Origin: Brevibacillus thermoruber 423
GTDB taxonomy: Bacteria; Bacillota; Bacilli; Brevibacillales; Brevibacillaceae
DNA: 64,000 nucleotides
Reading direction: 5' to 3'
Assembly: GCF_000454065.1 (NCBI RefSeq)
Contig: NZ_KE695652.1
Location: 209,291 to 273,290 of the forward strand
Shown here piece after piece: positions 34,124-42,073 of this stretch. The position numbers and the translations under genes were made by a program. The notes under the pieces are model-generated. The model was not told the origin of the DNA. It saw only the letters and a program-made list of their open reading frames with translations, and did not search any database. Within the stretch, counting starts at the first letter, position 1. Each line of letters begins with the position of its first letter.

Positions 34124-35374
34124 ATGGAAAAAGTGATAGAGCTTCTGCACCAACGGATGCGTGAGCACCGGCAAAGCGACCGGCCGCTTTGCGCGTTCGT
34201 GTACGATCTGGAACACCTGCGCCGTCATGCCGCCCGGCGGATCGATTCGCTCCCGCCGTCGTGCCGGCTGTTTTACGCTGTCAAGGCCAACTCCAGCCGT
34301 CCGATCCTGGAGGCCCTGGCTGGCATCGTCCACGGCTTTGAAGTGGCCTCCTTGGGGGAGATTGAAAAAGTGAGGGCGGTTGATCCGGACATCCCGATCA
34401 TTTTCGGCGGTCCCGGCAAGACCCGCGAGGAGATTGAGGGGGCGATGCGCCACAACGTCAGCCTGATCCATGTGGAAAGCGAGCATGAGCTGCACAAGGT
34501 GGCCCACATCGCCGCCGCACGCGGCATCCAAATGCCCGTGCTGCTGCGGGTGAACCTGCGCGGTCCGCTGCCGCAGGCGACGCTGGCGATGGCCGGCCGT
34601 CCCACGCAGTTCGGCATTGACGAGGCCAGGCTGCCGGATGTGATCCGGATCGCCCGGCAGTACGAGTCCGTTCGGATCGAAGGGTTTCACCTCCATTCGA
34701 TCTCCAACAACCTGGACCACGGACAGCATCTCCACCTGATTGGCACCTATCTCGACCGGCTGACGGGCTGGATCGAGCAGTTCGGTTTGACCGTCACCTG
34801 CCTGAATGTCGGCGGCGGCATCGGCGTCAACTATGCCGACCTGGGAAGGCAGTTTCGCTGGAACGACTTTGCCGCCCGCCTCGGCCCCCTGCTCGCGGCC
34901 AAGTGTCCGCCCGGCGTCACCGTCGTATTCGAGTGCGGCCGATACCTGACCGCCTCCTGCGGCTACTACGCCGCCGAGGTGATCGACCTCAAGGAAAATC
35001 ACGGTAAAAAGTATGCCGTCATCCGCGGCGGCACCCATCACTTCCGCCTGCCGGCCTCCTGGCAGCACAGTCATCCGTTCCGGATCATCCCCCGGGAAGA
35101 GTGGGCGTATCCCTATCCCCGCACGGAATGGACCGATGCGGCGATCAGCGTCGTCGGCCAGTTGTGCACGCCCAAAGACGTGCTGGCCCAAGACGTCTCC
35201 GTCCCCCGCGTGCGGGTCGGCGACATCGTCCTGTTCCTGTACGCCGGAGCCTACGGGTGGGCCATTTCCCACCACGACTTTCTCAGCCATCCCCATCCGG
35301 AGCATCTGTACATCGGGGAGGACGGCCAGGCATTCGCGTATGGAGGTGCCAGCCGCGCAGAACGTCTTGGGTAA
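34124..35374 (+). CDS. Fold-type III PLP-dependent decarboxylase, SbnH-like
   Basis: This 416-residue member of the ornithine/diaminopimelate decarboxylase group has the PLP lysine in FYAVKANSS near residue 51, GFEVASLGE, FGGPGKT, GRPTQFGI, FHLHSISNNLDHG, NVGGGIGVNYADLG and FECGRYL. A C-terminal GQLCTPKDV and GAYGWAISHHDFLSHPHPE complete the pattern. This string of motifs is close to SbnH, which decarboxylates a citryl-diaminopropionate intermediate of staphyloferrin B. A Fur box upstream fits an iron-related role. No siderophore synthetase is in the window, so the substrate is inferred. RBS AGGAGGGG. Confidence 0.8.
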   Translation: MEKVIELLHQRMREHRQSDRPLCAFVYDLEHLRRHAARRIDSLPPSCRLFYAVKANSSRPILEALAGIVHGFEVASLGEIEKVRAVDPDIPIIFGGPGKTREEIEGAMRHNVSLIHVESEHELHKVAHIAAARGIQMPVLLRVNLRGPLPQATLAMAGRPTQFGIDEARLPDVIRIARQYESVRIEGFHLHSISNNLDHGQHLHLIGTYLDRLTGWIEQFGLTVTCLNVGGGIGVNYADLGRQFRWNDFAARLGPLLAAKCPPGVTVVFECGRYLTASCGYYAAEVIDLKENHGKKYAVIRGGTHHFRLPASWQHSHPFRIIPREEWAYPYPRTEWTDAAISVVGQLCTPKDVLAQDVSVPRVRVGDIVLFLYAGAYGWAISHHDFLSHPHPEHLYIGEDGQAFAYGGASRAERLG

Positions 35375-35494
35375 ACGGGAGCGGACGGAGCCGGCTGCCG
35401 GTGCGGAAGGGAAAGGCTTCGCGCCCGGCGGCGGTCCGGTTCGCGCTCGGCTCCGTCCCGGGCGGTGTACAAACTGCGTAGGGCAGCAGGAGGG

Positions 35495-35543
35495 AGAAGA
35501 TATGCGGCGACAGGTTTCCCTGTGCCGTGTATCTTCTTTTTTT
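35495..35543 (+). terminator. Intrinsic terminator after the SbnH-like gene
   Basis: A long imperfect stem (AGAAGATATGCGGCGACAGG from 35495 pairs with CCTGTGCCGTGTATCTTCT) is followed by seven T. Confidence 0.88.
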
Positions 35544-35556
35544 GCCGCCCCAATGA

Positions 35557-35655
35557 TATAATGACAGACGGACTCGACGTACGTCCCATCGAATCGTGTT
35601 CCGGCAGCGGGTGCTTGCTGACCCTTTGTTTCCCGGCGGATGCAAAGGGTTTTTT
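35557..35655 (+). promoter_or_regulatory. Promoter and terminator-bearing leader of the btuF operon
   Basis: A -10 TATAAT at 35557-35562 (poor -35) would start a leader that meets a second intrinsic terminator, ACCCTTTG (35621-35628) with CAAAGGGT (35643-35650) and six T, still 57 bp before the btuF-like ATG. This is the layout of transcription attenuation. At about 80 nt before the terminator it is too short for a cobalamin riboswitch and no B12 box is seen. Confidence 0.5.
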
Positions 35656-35711
35656 CGCTTTGCGGCAGGCTGTCAGAAGGTTTTCATACATACGGAAAGG
35701 AAGAGTGAACG

Positions 35712-36716
35712 ATGAAACGATCCCTGTGGCTCGTAATGGGTGCGCTGGTAATGGCGCTGCTTGGCGGCTGCGGCGGCAGCGGACAAACCGCGGGCGGCCC
35801 GGACCAGGTGCCCACGCCGGCGGCGGCCGGCACAGAACAGAAGTCCGGCCAGACAACTTCTCCAGGCGCCAAACAGACGAGCTATCCCCTCACCGTGAAG
35901 GATGCGACCGGGACCGCCCATACCTTTGCCAAGGCCCCGGAGCGGATTGTCTCCACGTCCCCGGCCGAAACGGAAATCTTGTTTGCCCTGGGGCTTGGCG
36001 ACCGCGTGGTGGCCGTCTCTGACTACGACGATTACCCTGAGGAAGCCAAAGCCAAGCCGAAAGTGGGGGGCGTGGTCAACCCCAACGAGGAGGCGATCAT
36101 CGCCCAGCGGCCGGACCTGGTGATTACGGGCATTTCCATGCAGGACCAGGTGGCGGAAAAGCTGCGCTCGCTTGGCCTGGTCGTCTGGAAGACCAACCCC
36201 CGCACGACGGCGGACATCATGAACAACATCCTGCTGATCGGGCAGATTACCAACCGGCAGGAACAGGCGGAGGCGGTGGTCGCGCGGATGAAGGAAGACA
36301 TCCAGCGGGTGAAAAACGCCGTGCAGGACGTCAAGCCGAACGAGCGGAAAAAGGTGTACGTCGAATTCGCGCCCGGCTGGACCGTCGGAAAGGGCGAATT
36401 CATGGACGAGCTGATCACGCTGGCGGGAGGCGTCAACATCGCCGCCGACATGGAAGGCTGGAATCCGATCAGCGAGGAGAAGGTGCTGAAAGAAGACCCG
36501 GACGTGATTCTGTACGCGAGCGGCGTGACGGATGAGAAAAGCGGCCAGACCCTGGAGCAGATCATCCGCAAGCGGAGCGGTTGGGACAAGATGAAGGCCG
36601 TTCGCGATCAGCGGGTCGTCGGCGTTGACCAGAATCTGCTGTCCCGCCCGGGCCCCCGGATTACCCAGGGGCTGTATGAGGTGGCCAAAGCGATTTACCC
36701 GGATCGGGTGAAATGA
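35712..36716 (+). CDS. BtuF-like ABC transporter substrate-binding lipoprotein
   Basis: This 334-residue lipoprotein has a signal peptide ending at the lipobox LLGGCGG, a Gln/Pro/Ala/Thr linker (about residues 25-55), and a helical-backbone metal-receptor (type III) binding domain. That domain starts at TVKDATGTAHTFAKAPERIV and contains LVITG. It would deliver a corrinoid or chelated metal to the permease. The cobU-like gene at the end of the operon favours cobalamin or cobinamide, as in Bacillus yvrC; a siderophore or haem remains possible. Confidence 0.8.
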   Translation: MKRSLWLVMGALVMALLGGCGGSGQTAGGPDQVPTPAAAGTEQKSGQTTSPGAKQTSYPLTVKDATGTAHTFAKAPERIVSTSPAETEILFALGLGDRVVAVSDYDDYPEEAKAKPKVGGVVNPNEEAIIAQRPDLVITGISMQDQVAEKLRSLGLVVWKTNPRTTADIMNNILLIGQITNRQEQAEAVVARMKEDIQRVKNAVQDVKPNERKKVYVEFAPGWTVGKGEFMDELITLAGGVNIAADMEGWNPISEEKVLKEDPDVILYASGVTDEKSGQTLEQIIRKRSGWDKMKAVRDQRVVGVDQNLLSRPGPRITQGLYEVAKAIYPDRVK

Positions 36717-37753
36717 TGAGAACGCGATTGTTTCTGTGGGGAGGAGCAGGCTGCCTGCTCCTTTTCCTGTCGGTCGTGGTCAGCTTGTCGCTGGGAGCGG
36801 CCCAACTGCCCCTCGCGCAGGTCTGGGCCATCCTGCTTCATCAGCTTCCGGTGATCGGCCAGCATGTCCCCGTCGATTGTCCGGCGTCGTCCGAGCAGAT
36901 CGTGATGAAAGTGCGTTTTCCCCGGATCATGCTGGCTGTTCTCGTCGGGGCCTGTCTGTCGCTGGCCGGCGCCGGTTTTCAGGGCGTTCTGCGCAATCCT
37001 TTGGCCGATCCCTACACGCTGGGAGTCGCTTCGGGGTCTGCCGTCGGCGCCGCTTTCCTCATCCTGTTCGGCTACCAGTTTGTCCTGCTCGGCCAATGGA
37101 CCGTTCCGATCGCCGCTTTTTTGACCGGCATGGGCAGTCTGTGGGCGGTCCTCCGGCTGGCCAACACGAACGGCACGTTTCACGTCGAAACCCTGCTGCT
37201 GTCGGGCGTCGTCATCCAGGCGTTCCTGGGGTCGCTGGTCTCGTTCATGGTCTCGCTCTCCGACCAGGTGGTGAACGAGATCGTCTTCTGGCTGATGGGC
37301 AGCCTGGCGTACCGGGGATGGGCGTTTTCGTCCGTGCTGGTTCCCTACCTCTGTGGCGGACTGGTCGTGCTGGCCGCTTACAGCCGGACGTTAAACCTGT
37401 TTGCGCTGGGCGAACGGCAGGCCGCTCACCTGGGGGTTCATGTGGAACGGACGAAACTGGTGGTCTTGTGCGTGTCCGCTTTGCTGACCGCCGCTGCCGT
37501 CTCCATCGCCGGGGTCGTCGGCTTTGTCGGATTGGTGGTGCCCCATCTGGTTCGCCTGCTGGCGGGGCCGGACTACCGCCTGCTGCTGCCGTTGTCGGTG
37601 ATTTACGGTGGCGCGTATGTGCTGTGGGCGGACACGCTGGCACGAACGATCCTGGCCCCGACGGAGATTCCGCTTGGGGTGGTCACCGCCTTTCTGGGCG
37701 CGCCGTTCTTTGCCTATCTGCTGAAGAAAAACAAACGGCTGGCGAGGAGGTAG
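36713..37753 (+). CDS. FecCD/BtuC-type ABC transporter permease
   Basis: This 346-residue membrane protein has about ten helices. Family blocks are VRFPRIMLAVLVGACLSLAGA, GVLRNPLADPYTLGVASGSAVGAAF near residue 95, and GFVGLVVPHLVRLL near residue 265, the loop that contacts the ATPase. It overlaps the btuF-like stop (ATGATG), and is followed 4 bp later by the ATPase gene. Confidence 0.9.
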   Translation: MMRTRLFLWGGAGCLLLFLSVVVSLSLGAAQLPLAQVWAILLHQLPVIGQHVPVDCPASSEQIVMKVRFPRIMLAVLVGACLSLAGAGFQGVLRNPLADPYTLGVASGSAVGAAFLILFGYQFVLLGQWTVPIAAFLTGMGSLWAVLRLANTNGTFHVETLLLSGVVIQAFLGSLVSFMVSLSDQVVNEIVFWLMGSLAYRGWAFSSVLVPYLCGGLVVLAAYSRTLNLFALGERQAAHLGVHVERTKLVVLCVSALLTAAAVSIAGVVGFVGLVVPHLVRLLAGPDYRLLLPLSVIYGGAYVLWADTLARTILAPTEIPLGVVTAFLGAPFFAYLLKKNKRLARR

Positions 37754-37757
37754 ACGG

Positions 37758-38537
37758 ATGATACGGGTCGACGGAGTGGGAAAGGCGTACGACGGCATTC
37801 CGGTCCTGCACGACGTTCATTTTTCGGTGGAAAGCGGAGAATGTTTCGGCATCATCGGCCCCAACGGCAGCGGGAAATCCACCTTGTTGAAGCTCTTGTC
37901 CGGCGTCGAATCCCCCGATGCGGGGCACATCTGGCTGGACGGCCGACCGATCGAAGCGCACTCGCGCAAGGAGCGGGCCCGCCGGATTGCCGTGTTGCAG
38001 CAGGAGCCCCTGCCGGCCGTCGGCTTTACGGTCAGGGACGTGGTGGAAATGGGCCGGTTTCCGTTTCAGAATTGGCTCGGGGAAGAGCGGGAGGATGCCG
38101 CCCAGTTGATTGACGCAATCATCCAGATGCTCGGATTGAGCGACCTGCAGCACCGCACGCTGGAATGGCTGAGCGGGGGAGAGAAGCAGCGGGTGGCCTT
38201 GGCCAAGGCGATGGCCCAGCAGCCTCGGCTTCTGCTCCTGGACGAGCCGACGACGTACCTGGACATCGGCTATCAGGTGCAGCTCATGGATATGGTCCGC
38301 GCCTGGCAGCGAAAGGAGGGGGTGACCGTGATCGCCGTCCTGCACGATTTGAATCTGGCGTCGCTGTACTGCGACCGGCTCCTCCTGCTGCAAAAGGGGC
38401 GGCCGTGCCGGATCGGAACCCCGCGGGAGATTGTGCGCGCCGATGTGATTCGGGAAGTGTACGGCACCCAGCCGATCGTAATTGATCACCCGGTGCGCCA
38501 ATCGCCGCAAATCCTGCTGCAATCGGGAAGCGAATAG
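37758..38537 (+). CDS. BtuD/FecE-type ABC transporter ATP-binding protein
   Basis: This 259-residue ATPase powers the BtuFC-like importer. Walker A is GPNGSGKST near residue 34, the Q loop is LQQEPLP, the signature is WLSGGEKQRVALAKAM near residue 137, Walker B is LLLLDEPTTYLDI, and the switch His is in VLHDLNLAS. The C-terminal extension is typical of the iron-siderophore/B12 class. Confidence 0.92.
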   Translation: MIRVDGVGKAYDGIPVLHDVHFSVESGECFGIIGPNGSGKSTLLKLLSGVESPDAGHIWLDGRPIEAHSRKERARRIAVLQQEPLPAVGFTVRDVVEMGRFPFQNWLGEEREDAAQLIDAIIQMLGLSDLQHRTLEWLSGGEKQRVALAKAMAQQPRLLLLDEPTTYLDIGYQVQLMDMVRAWQRKEGVTVIAVLHDLNLASLYCDRLLLLQKGRPCRIGTPREIVRADVIREVYGTQPIVIDHPVRQSPQILLQSGSE

Positions 38538-38579
38538 CGGCTCATCGCGGGCGTGTCCGAAACAAGAGGAGGGATCGTC

Positions 38580-39146
38580 ATGATCGTGCTGGTTACAGGC
38601 GGCGCGCGGAGCGGCAAGAGCACGTTTGCGGAAGCGTACGCCGCCCGTCTCGGTTCACAAGGGGTGTACATCGCCACTTCCCCCGTTTTTGACGAGGAAC
38701 TGCGGGAGAGGGTACGCCGCCATCGTCAGCGCCGCGAGCGGTCGCCGTTTTCGTGGGAGACGTTTGAGATCCCGTACGACCTCGCCGGCTTTTTGCGCCG
38801 GCTCTCCTCCGAACCGGCGATCGGCTCGGGCGAGCGCGTGGTTCTGGTCGACTGCCTGACGCTCTGGCTGTCCAATTGGCTGTTGAGACATGAGCGGGAG
38901 CAGCCGATGGAGCACACGCTGGAAAAGGTGGACGAACTGGTGGAAGCGCTGCGGTCGTTTCCGGGAACGATCATCCTGGTCTCCAACGAGGTAGGGTACG
39001 GCATCGTTCCCGACAATCCGCTCGGCAGGATGTTCCGGGATGCGGCCGGTATCATGAATCAGCGGGTGGCGGAAGCGAGCGACCAGGTGTTTCTGGTGAC
39101 GGCGGGCATTCCGGTGGAGCTGAAATCGCGCGCCTTTCTCCTGTGA
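38580..39146 (+). CDS. Adenosylcobinamide kinase / guanylyltransferase (CobU-like)
   Basis: CobU phosphorylates adenosylcobinamide and then transfers GMP to it, activating salvaged corrinoids. The 188 residues start with the CobU P-loop GGARSGKSTFAE, then VYIATSPVFDEELRERVRRH with the guanylyl-accepting His region. VDCLTLWLSNWL and SNEVGYGIVPDNPLGRMFRDAAG follow. ATG 38580 has AGAGGAGGGA upstream. It lies just behind the btuFCD-like genes, arguing that the transporter carries corrinoids. Confidence 0.88.
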   Translation: MIVLVTGGARSGKSTFAEAYAARLGSQGVYIATSPVFDEELRERVRRHRQRRERSPFSWETFEIPYDLAGFLRRLSSEPAIGSGERVVLVDCLTLWLSNWLLRHEREQPMEHTLEKVDELVEALRSFPGTIILVSNEVGYGIVPDNPLGRMFRDAAGIMNQRVAEASDQVFLVTAGIPVELKSRAFLL

Positions 39147-39160
39147 CGATTGAAACGAAA

Positions 39161-39199
39161 AAAGGGGCTGTCGTGCGTATCGTAGCGACAGCCCTTTCC
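39161..39199 (+). terminator. Terminator-like hairpin after the cobU-like gene
   Basis: GGGCTGTCG (39165-39173) pairs with CGACAGCCC (39186-39194), flanked by A and T runs, so it may work in both directions. The plus-strand T tail is short. Confidence 0.65.
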
Positions 39200-39287
39200 G
39201 TTTGCTTTCGGTCATGCGCCCCGTCCGTAACCGCCCGCAGCCCGCTTGGTCCCTTCTACAAAAAATCCGAAAAAACACGGTCAAGAA

Positions 39288-39320
39288 TTGACAGACTTTA
39301 CATACACATTGATATATACT
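39288..39320 (+). promoter_or_regulatory. spoIIG promoter (Spo0A-activated sigma-A type, long spacer)
   Basis: A perfect -35 TTGACA (39288-39293) and -10 TATACT (39315-39320) are 21 bp apart. The Bacillus subtilis spoIIG promoter has the same hexamers with an unusual 22-bp spacer and needs Spo0A to work. Degenerate 0A-box-like sequence (ATCCGAA at 39265-39271) lies just upstream of the -35. Confidence 0.7.
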
Positions 39321-39348
39321 GTCTTTGCCGGGCGGGGGTGAAGGCAGA

Positions 39349-40308
39349 GTGATCGTCTATCTCGATATCATTCTACTCCTGAATATGGCCATTGATACCT
39401 TGCTGCTCTGGTTTACGGCCTATTTTCGCAAAGAGCGGGTAATATGGTGGAGGATCCTGCTGGCTTCTCTGTTCGGGTCGATGTACCTGGTGTTTTTCTT
39501 TCTCCCTTCCTTCGCCTCGATGTACCAGTGGACCGTCAAGCTGCTGTTTTCCGTCCTCATGCTGTGGATCGCGTTTGGCAATCGAAGACTGCGCGCCTTC
39601 CTGCAAAATCTCGCCATTTTCTACTTCGTGGCCTTCATCTTCGGCGGCGGGGTGTTTGGCCTGCAGTATTTCCTCGCCTCGCACAACGAGATCCTGAACG
39701 GATTGGTGTCCCTCCACAGCGACGGATTCGGCGTCGGGTTCAAGCCGACGCTGGGCGTTCTTGCCGTGGGGTTTTCCCTCGTCTGCGTCCTCAGCCGGAA
39801 GAGCTACCATGCCGTTCAGGAGCCGCGACGGATCGAGGCGTTCCTCGCCGAGGTGACGGTGACGATCGCAGGGGAACGCGTCGTCTGCCGCGGACTGGTG
39901 GACACCGGCAACCAGCTCCACGAGCCGATTACCCGCCAGCCGGTGATGATTGTGGAGAGCGAACTGGTTGCCCATATCCTGCCGGCTTCGCTTCGCCAGC
40001 GGATCGCCGGCGGCACGACGGCATGGGAAAACCTGGACGGCCTCTTCGAGCAGGTGCCCGCGGAATGGCAGCCGCGGCTGCGTCTGATTCCCTACCGCAG
40101 CGTGTCCCGGGGGATGGATGTTCTGCTCGCCGTCAAGCCGGACGAAGTGATCATCGTGCAAAACGGCGCCCGCTACTGTACCAGGAAAGTGCTGATCGGT
40201 CTCAATCCGATCCCGTTGGCCGCCGACGGCCGGTATCAAGCCATCGTGCACCCCGCCATCATACAAGATGACCAAAACCTTACTCCCTTACGCGAACAGG
40301 AGGGCTAG
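39349..40308 (+). CDS. spoIIGA: Sigma-E processing peptidase SpoIIGA
   Basis: SpoIIGA is a membrane aspartic protease that removes the pro-sequence of sigma-E in the mother cell. The 319 residues have about five N-terminal membrane helices (to residue 155) and a C-terminal protease domain with the active-site motif [11 protein letters not shown] near residue 183. GTG 39349 gives the family start [12 protein letters not shown] and has GGGGGTGAAGG upstream. It ends one base before sigE. Confidence 0.93.
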   Translation: MIVYLDIILLLNMAIDTLLLWFTAYFRKERVIWWRILLASLFGSMYLVFFFLPSFASMYQWTVKLLFSVLMLWIAFGNRRLRAFLQNLAIFYFVAFIFGGGVFGLQYFLASHNEILNGLVSLHSDGFGVGFKPTLGVLAVGFSLVCVLSRKSYHAVQEPRRIEAFLAEVTVTIAGERVVCRGLVDTGNQLHEPITRQPVMIVESELVAHILPASLRQRIAGGTTAWENLDGLFEQVPAEWQPRLRLIPYRSVSRGMDVLLAVKPDEVIIVQNGARYCTRKVLIGLNPIPLAADGRYQAIVHPAIIQDDQNLTPLREQEG

Positions 40309-40309
40309 T

Positions 40310-41032
40310 ATGTATGTGAAACTTCGCCTGCAACTCCAATTGCTCTGGTACCGTTTCCTGCTGTGGATTGGTGCACGCGCCGAAGAGATCTACTACATCG
40401 GGGGAAGTGAAGCCCTGCCGCCGCCGCTGACCAGAGAAGAAGAAGAGATTCTCCTGAGCCGGCTGCCGTCCGGCGATCCCGCCGTGCGCAGCATGCTGAT
40501 CGAGCGCAACCTGCGGCTTGTCGTGTACATCGCCCGCAAGTTCGAGAACACGGGGATCAACATCGAGGATCTGGTCAGCATTGGGACGATCGGCTTGATC
40601 AAGGCGGTCAACACGTTTGATCCGGAGAAAAACATCAAGCTGGCCACCTACGCTTCCCGCTGTATCGAAAACGAAATTCTCATGTACCTCAGGCGGAACA
40701 ACAAGATCCGCTCGGAAGTGTCGTTCGACGAACCGCTCAACATCGACTGGGACGGCAACGAACTGCTGCTCTCCGACGTGTTGGGGACGGATAATGACAC
40801 CATTTACAAGAATATCGAAGACCAGGTGGACCGCAAGCTGCTGAAAAAAGCGCTGGATAAGCTGACGGAGAGGGAGCGCATCATCATGGAACTGCGCTTC
40901 GGATTGGCGGGCGAAGAAGAGAAGACGCAAAAGGACGTCGCCGATCTGTTGGGCATCTCCCAGTCGTACATTTCCCGCCTGGAAAAGCGAATTATAAAAC
41001 GGTTGCGAAAAGAGTTCAACAAAATGGTGTAG
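40310..41032 (+). CDS. sigE: RNA polymerase sporulation sigma factor sigma-E (pro-form)
   Basis: Sigma-E directs early mother-cell transcription. The 240 residues start with an amphipathic pro-sequence of roughly 27-30 residues, removed near [16 protein letters not shown]. Region 2 follows with [21 protein letters not shown] and region 4 with [18 protein letters not shown]. The sequence is close to the Bacillus protein over its whole length. RBS AGGAGGGC overlaps the end of spoIIGA. Confidence 0.97.
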   Translation: MYVKLRLQLQLLWYRFLLWIGARAEEIYYIGGSEALPPPLTREEEEILLSRLPSGDPAVRSMLIERNLRLVVYIARKFENTGINIEDLVSIGTIGLIKAVNTFDPEKNIKLATYASRCIENEILMYLRRNNKIRSEVSFDEPLNIDWDGNELLLSDVLGTDNDTIYKNIEDQVDRKLLKKALDKLTERERIIMELRFGLAGEEEKTQKDVADLLGISQSYISRLEKRIIKRLRKEFNKMV

Positions 41033-41033
41033 C

Positions 41034-41061
41034 GCATATTTTCCCAGTCGAAGGAGATACT
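41034..41061 (+). promoter_or_regulatory. Candidate forespore (sigma-F/sigma-G) promoter of sigG
   Basis: GCATA (41034-41038) and GGAGATACT (41053-41061) match forespore -35 and -10 patterns with a 14-bp spacer, one or two bases shorter than usual. They lie immediately after the sigE stop. Bacillus sigG is transcribed by sigma-F from this gap. A GTGGCAGTGCCAC hairpin follows at about 41083-41095. Confidence 0.5.
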
Positions 41062-41239
41062 GTTCCTAAACCGTGCCAGACAGTGGCAGTGCCACTTGCT
41101 CGTACTACCGCCTTCACACGGCTCCGCTCTCGCCGGAAGCTCGGCCATCGCCGAGTTTTCTTTCATCCGGCCATGCGTCGGTACGCGGCCTTTCAAGACA
41201 ACCGGGTTGGGAACTTTCTTGCTTCGAGGAGGGAAAGAC

Positions 41240-42019
41240 GTGACGCGCAACAAGGTAGAGATTTGCGGGGTGGACACCTCTAAGCTTCCGGTGCTTACCA
41301 ACAAAGAGATGAGGGACCTGTTCGAACGCCTGCAGAGCGGCGAACTGGCAGCGCGGGAGAAGCTGGTCAACGGAAACCTGCGGCTGGTGCTGAGCGTAAT
41401 CCAGCGCTTCAACAACCGGGGCGAGTACGTGGATGACCTGTTTCAGGTGGGCTGCATCGGACTGATGAAGGCCATCGACAACTTTGACCTCGGTCAAAAC
41501 GTGAAGTTTTCCACGTACGCCGTGCCGATGATCATCGGGGAGATTCGCCGCTATCTGCGGGACAACAACCCGATCCGCGTGTCGCGGTCCCTGCGGGATA
41601 TCGCCTACAAAGCGCTTCAGGTGCGGGACAATCTGACCAACAAGCACTCGCGGGAACCCACCATCACCGAGATTTCCCAGGAACTGAACGTGCCCAAGGA
41701 AGACGTCGTGTTCGCGCTGGACGCCATTCAGGACCCGGTCTCGCTGTTTGAACCGATCTATCAGGACGGCGGCGATCCCATCTACGTGATGGACCAGATC
41801 AGCGACGAGAAAAACAAGGATGCCACCTGGGTGGAAGAGATCGCCCTGCGCGAGGGCATGCAGCGGCTGGGCGAACGGGAGAAGATGATTCTTTCGATGC
41901 GCTTCTACGAAGGAAAGACGCAGATGGAGGTGGCCGAGGAGATCGGCATTTCCCAGGCGCAGGTCTCCCGGCTGGAAAAAGCGGCCATCGCCCACATGCA
42001 AAAACACGTGCAATCGTAA
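41240..42019 (+). CDS. sigG: RNA polymerase sporulation sigma factor sigma-G
   Basis: Sigma-G drives late forespore genes. The 259 residues begin TRNKVEICGVDTSKLPVL, the family N terminus. They contain region 2 with GEYVDDLFQVGCIGLMKA, region 3 with NPIRVSRSLRDIAYKALQV, and region 4 with GISQAQVSRLEKAAI. GTG 41240 is chosen for GAGGAGGGAAAG upstream and the N-terminal match; the longer reading frame covers the 207-bp leader and is rejected. Confidence 0.97.
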   Translation: MTRNKVEICGVDTSKLPVLTNKEMRDLFERLQSGELAAREKLVNGNLRLVLSVIQRFNNRGEYVDDLFQVGCIGLMKAIDNFDLGQNVKFSTYAVPMIIGEIRRYLRDNNPIRVSRSLRDIAYKALQVRDNLTNKHSREPTITEISQELNVPKEDVVFALDAIQDPVSLFEPIYQDGGDPIYVMDQISDEKNKDATWVEEIALREGMQRLGEREKMILSMRFYEGKTQMEVAEEIGISQAQVSRLEKAAIAHMQKHVQS

Positions 42020-42035
42020 CGCTCATCATATGCCG

Positions 42036-42066
42036 CCTCCGTGCCAACAGCGACGGAGGTTTTTGT
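42036..42066 (+). terminator. Intrinsic terminator after sigG
   Basis: CCTCCGT (42036-42042) pairs with ACGGAGG (42053-42059), followed by five T. Confidence 0.85.
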
Positions 42067-42073
42067 TTGCTGT

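Noticed and set aside
35544..35711. Cobalamin riboswitch before the btuF-like gene
   Set aside because: No B12 box or matching stem pattern and too little leader before the terminator.
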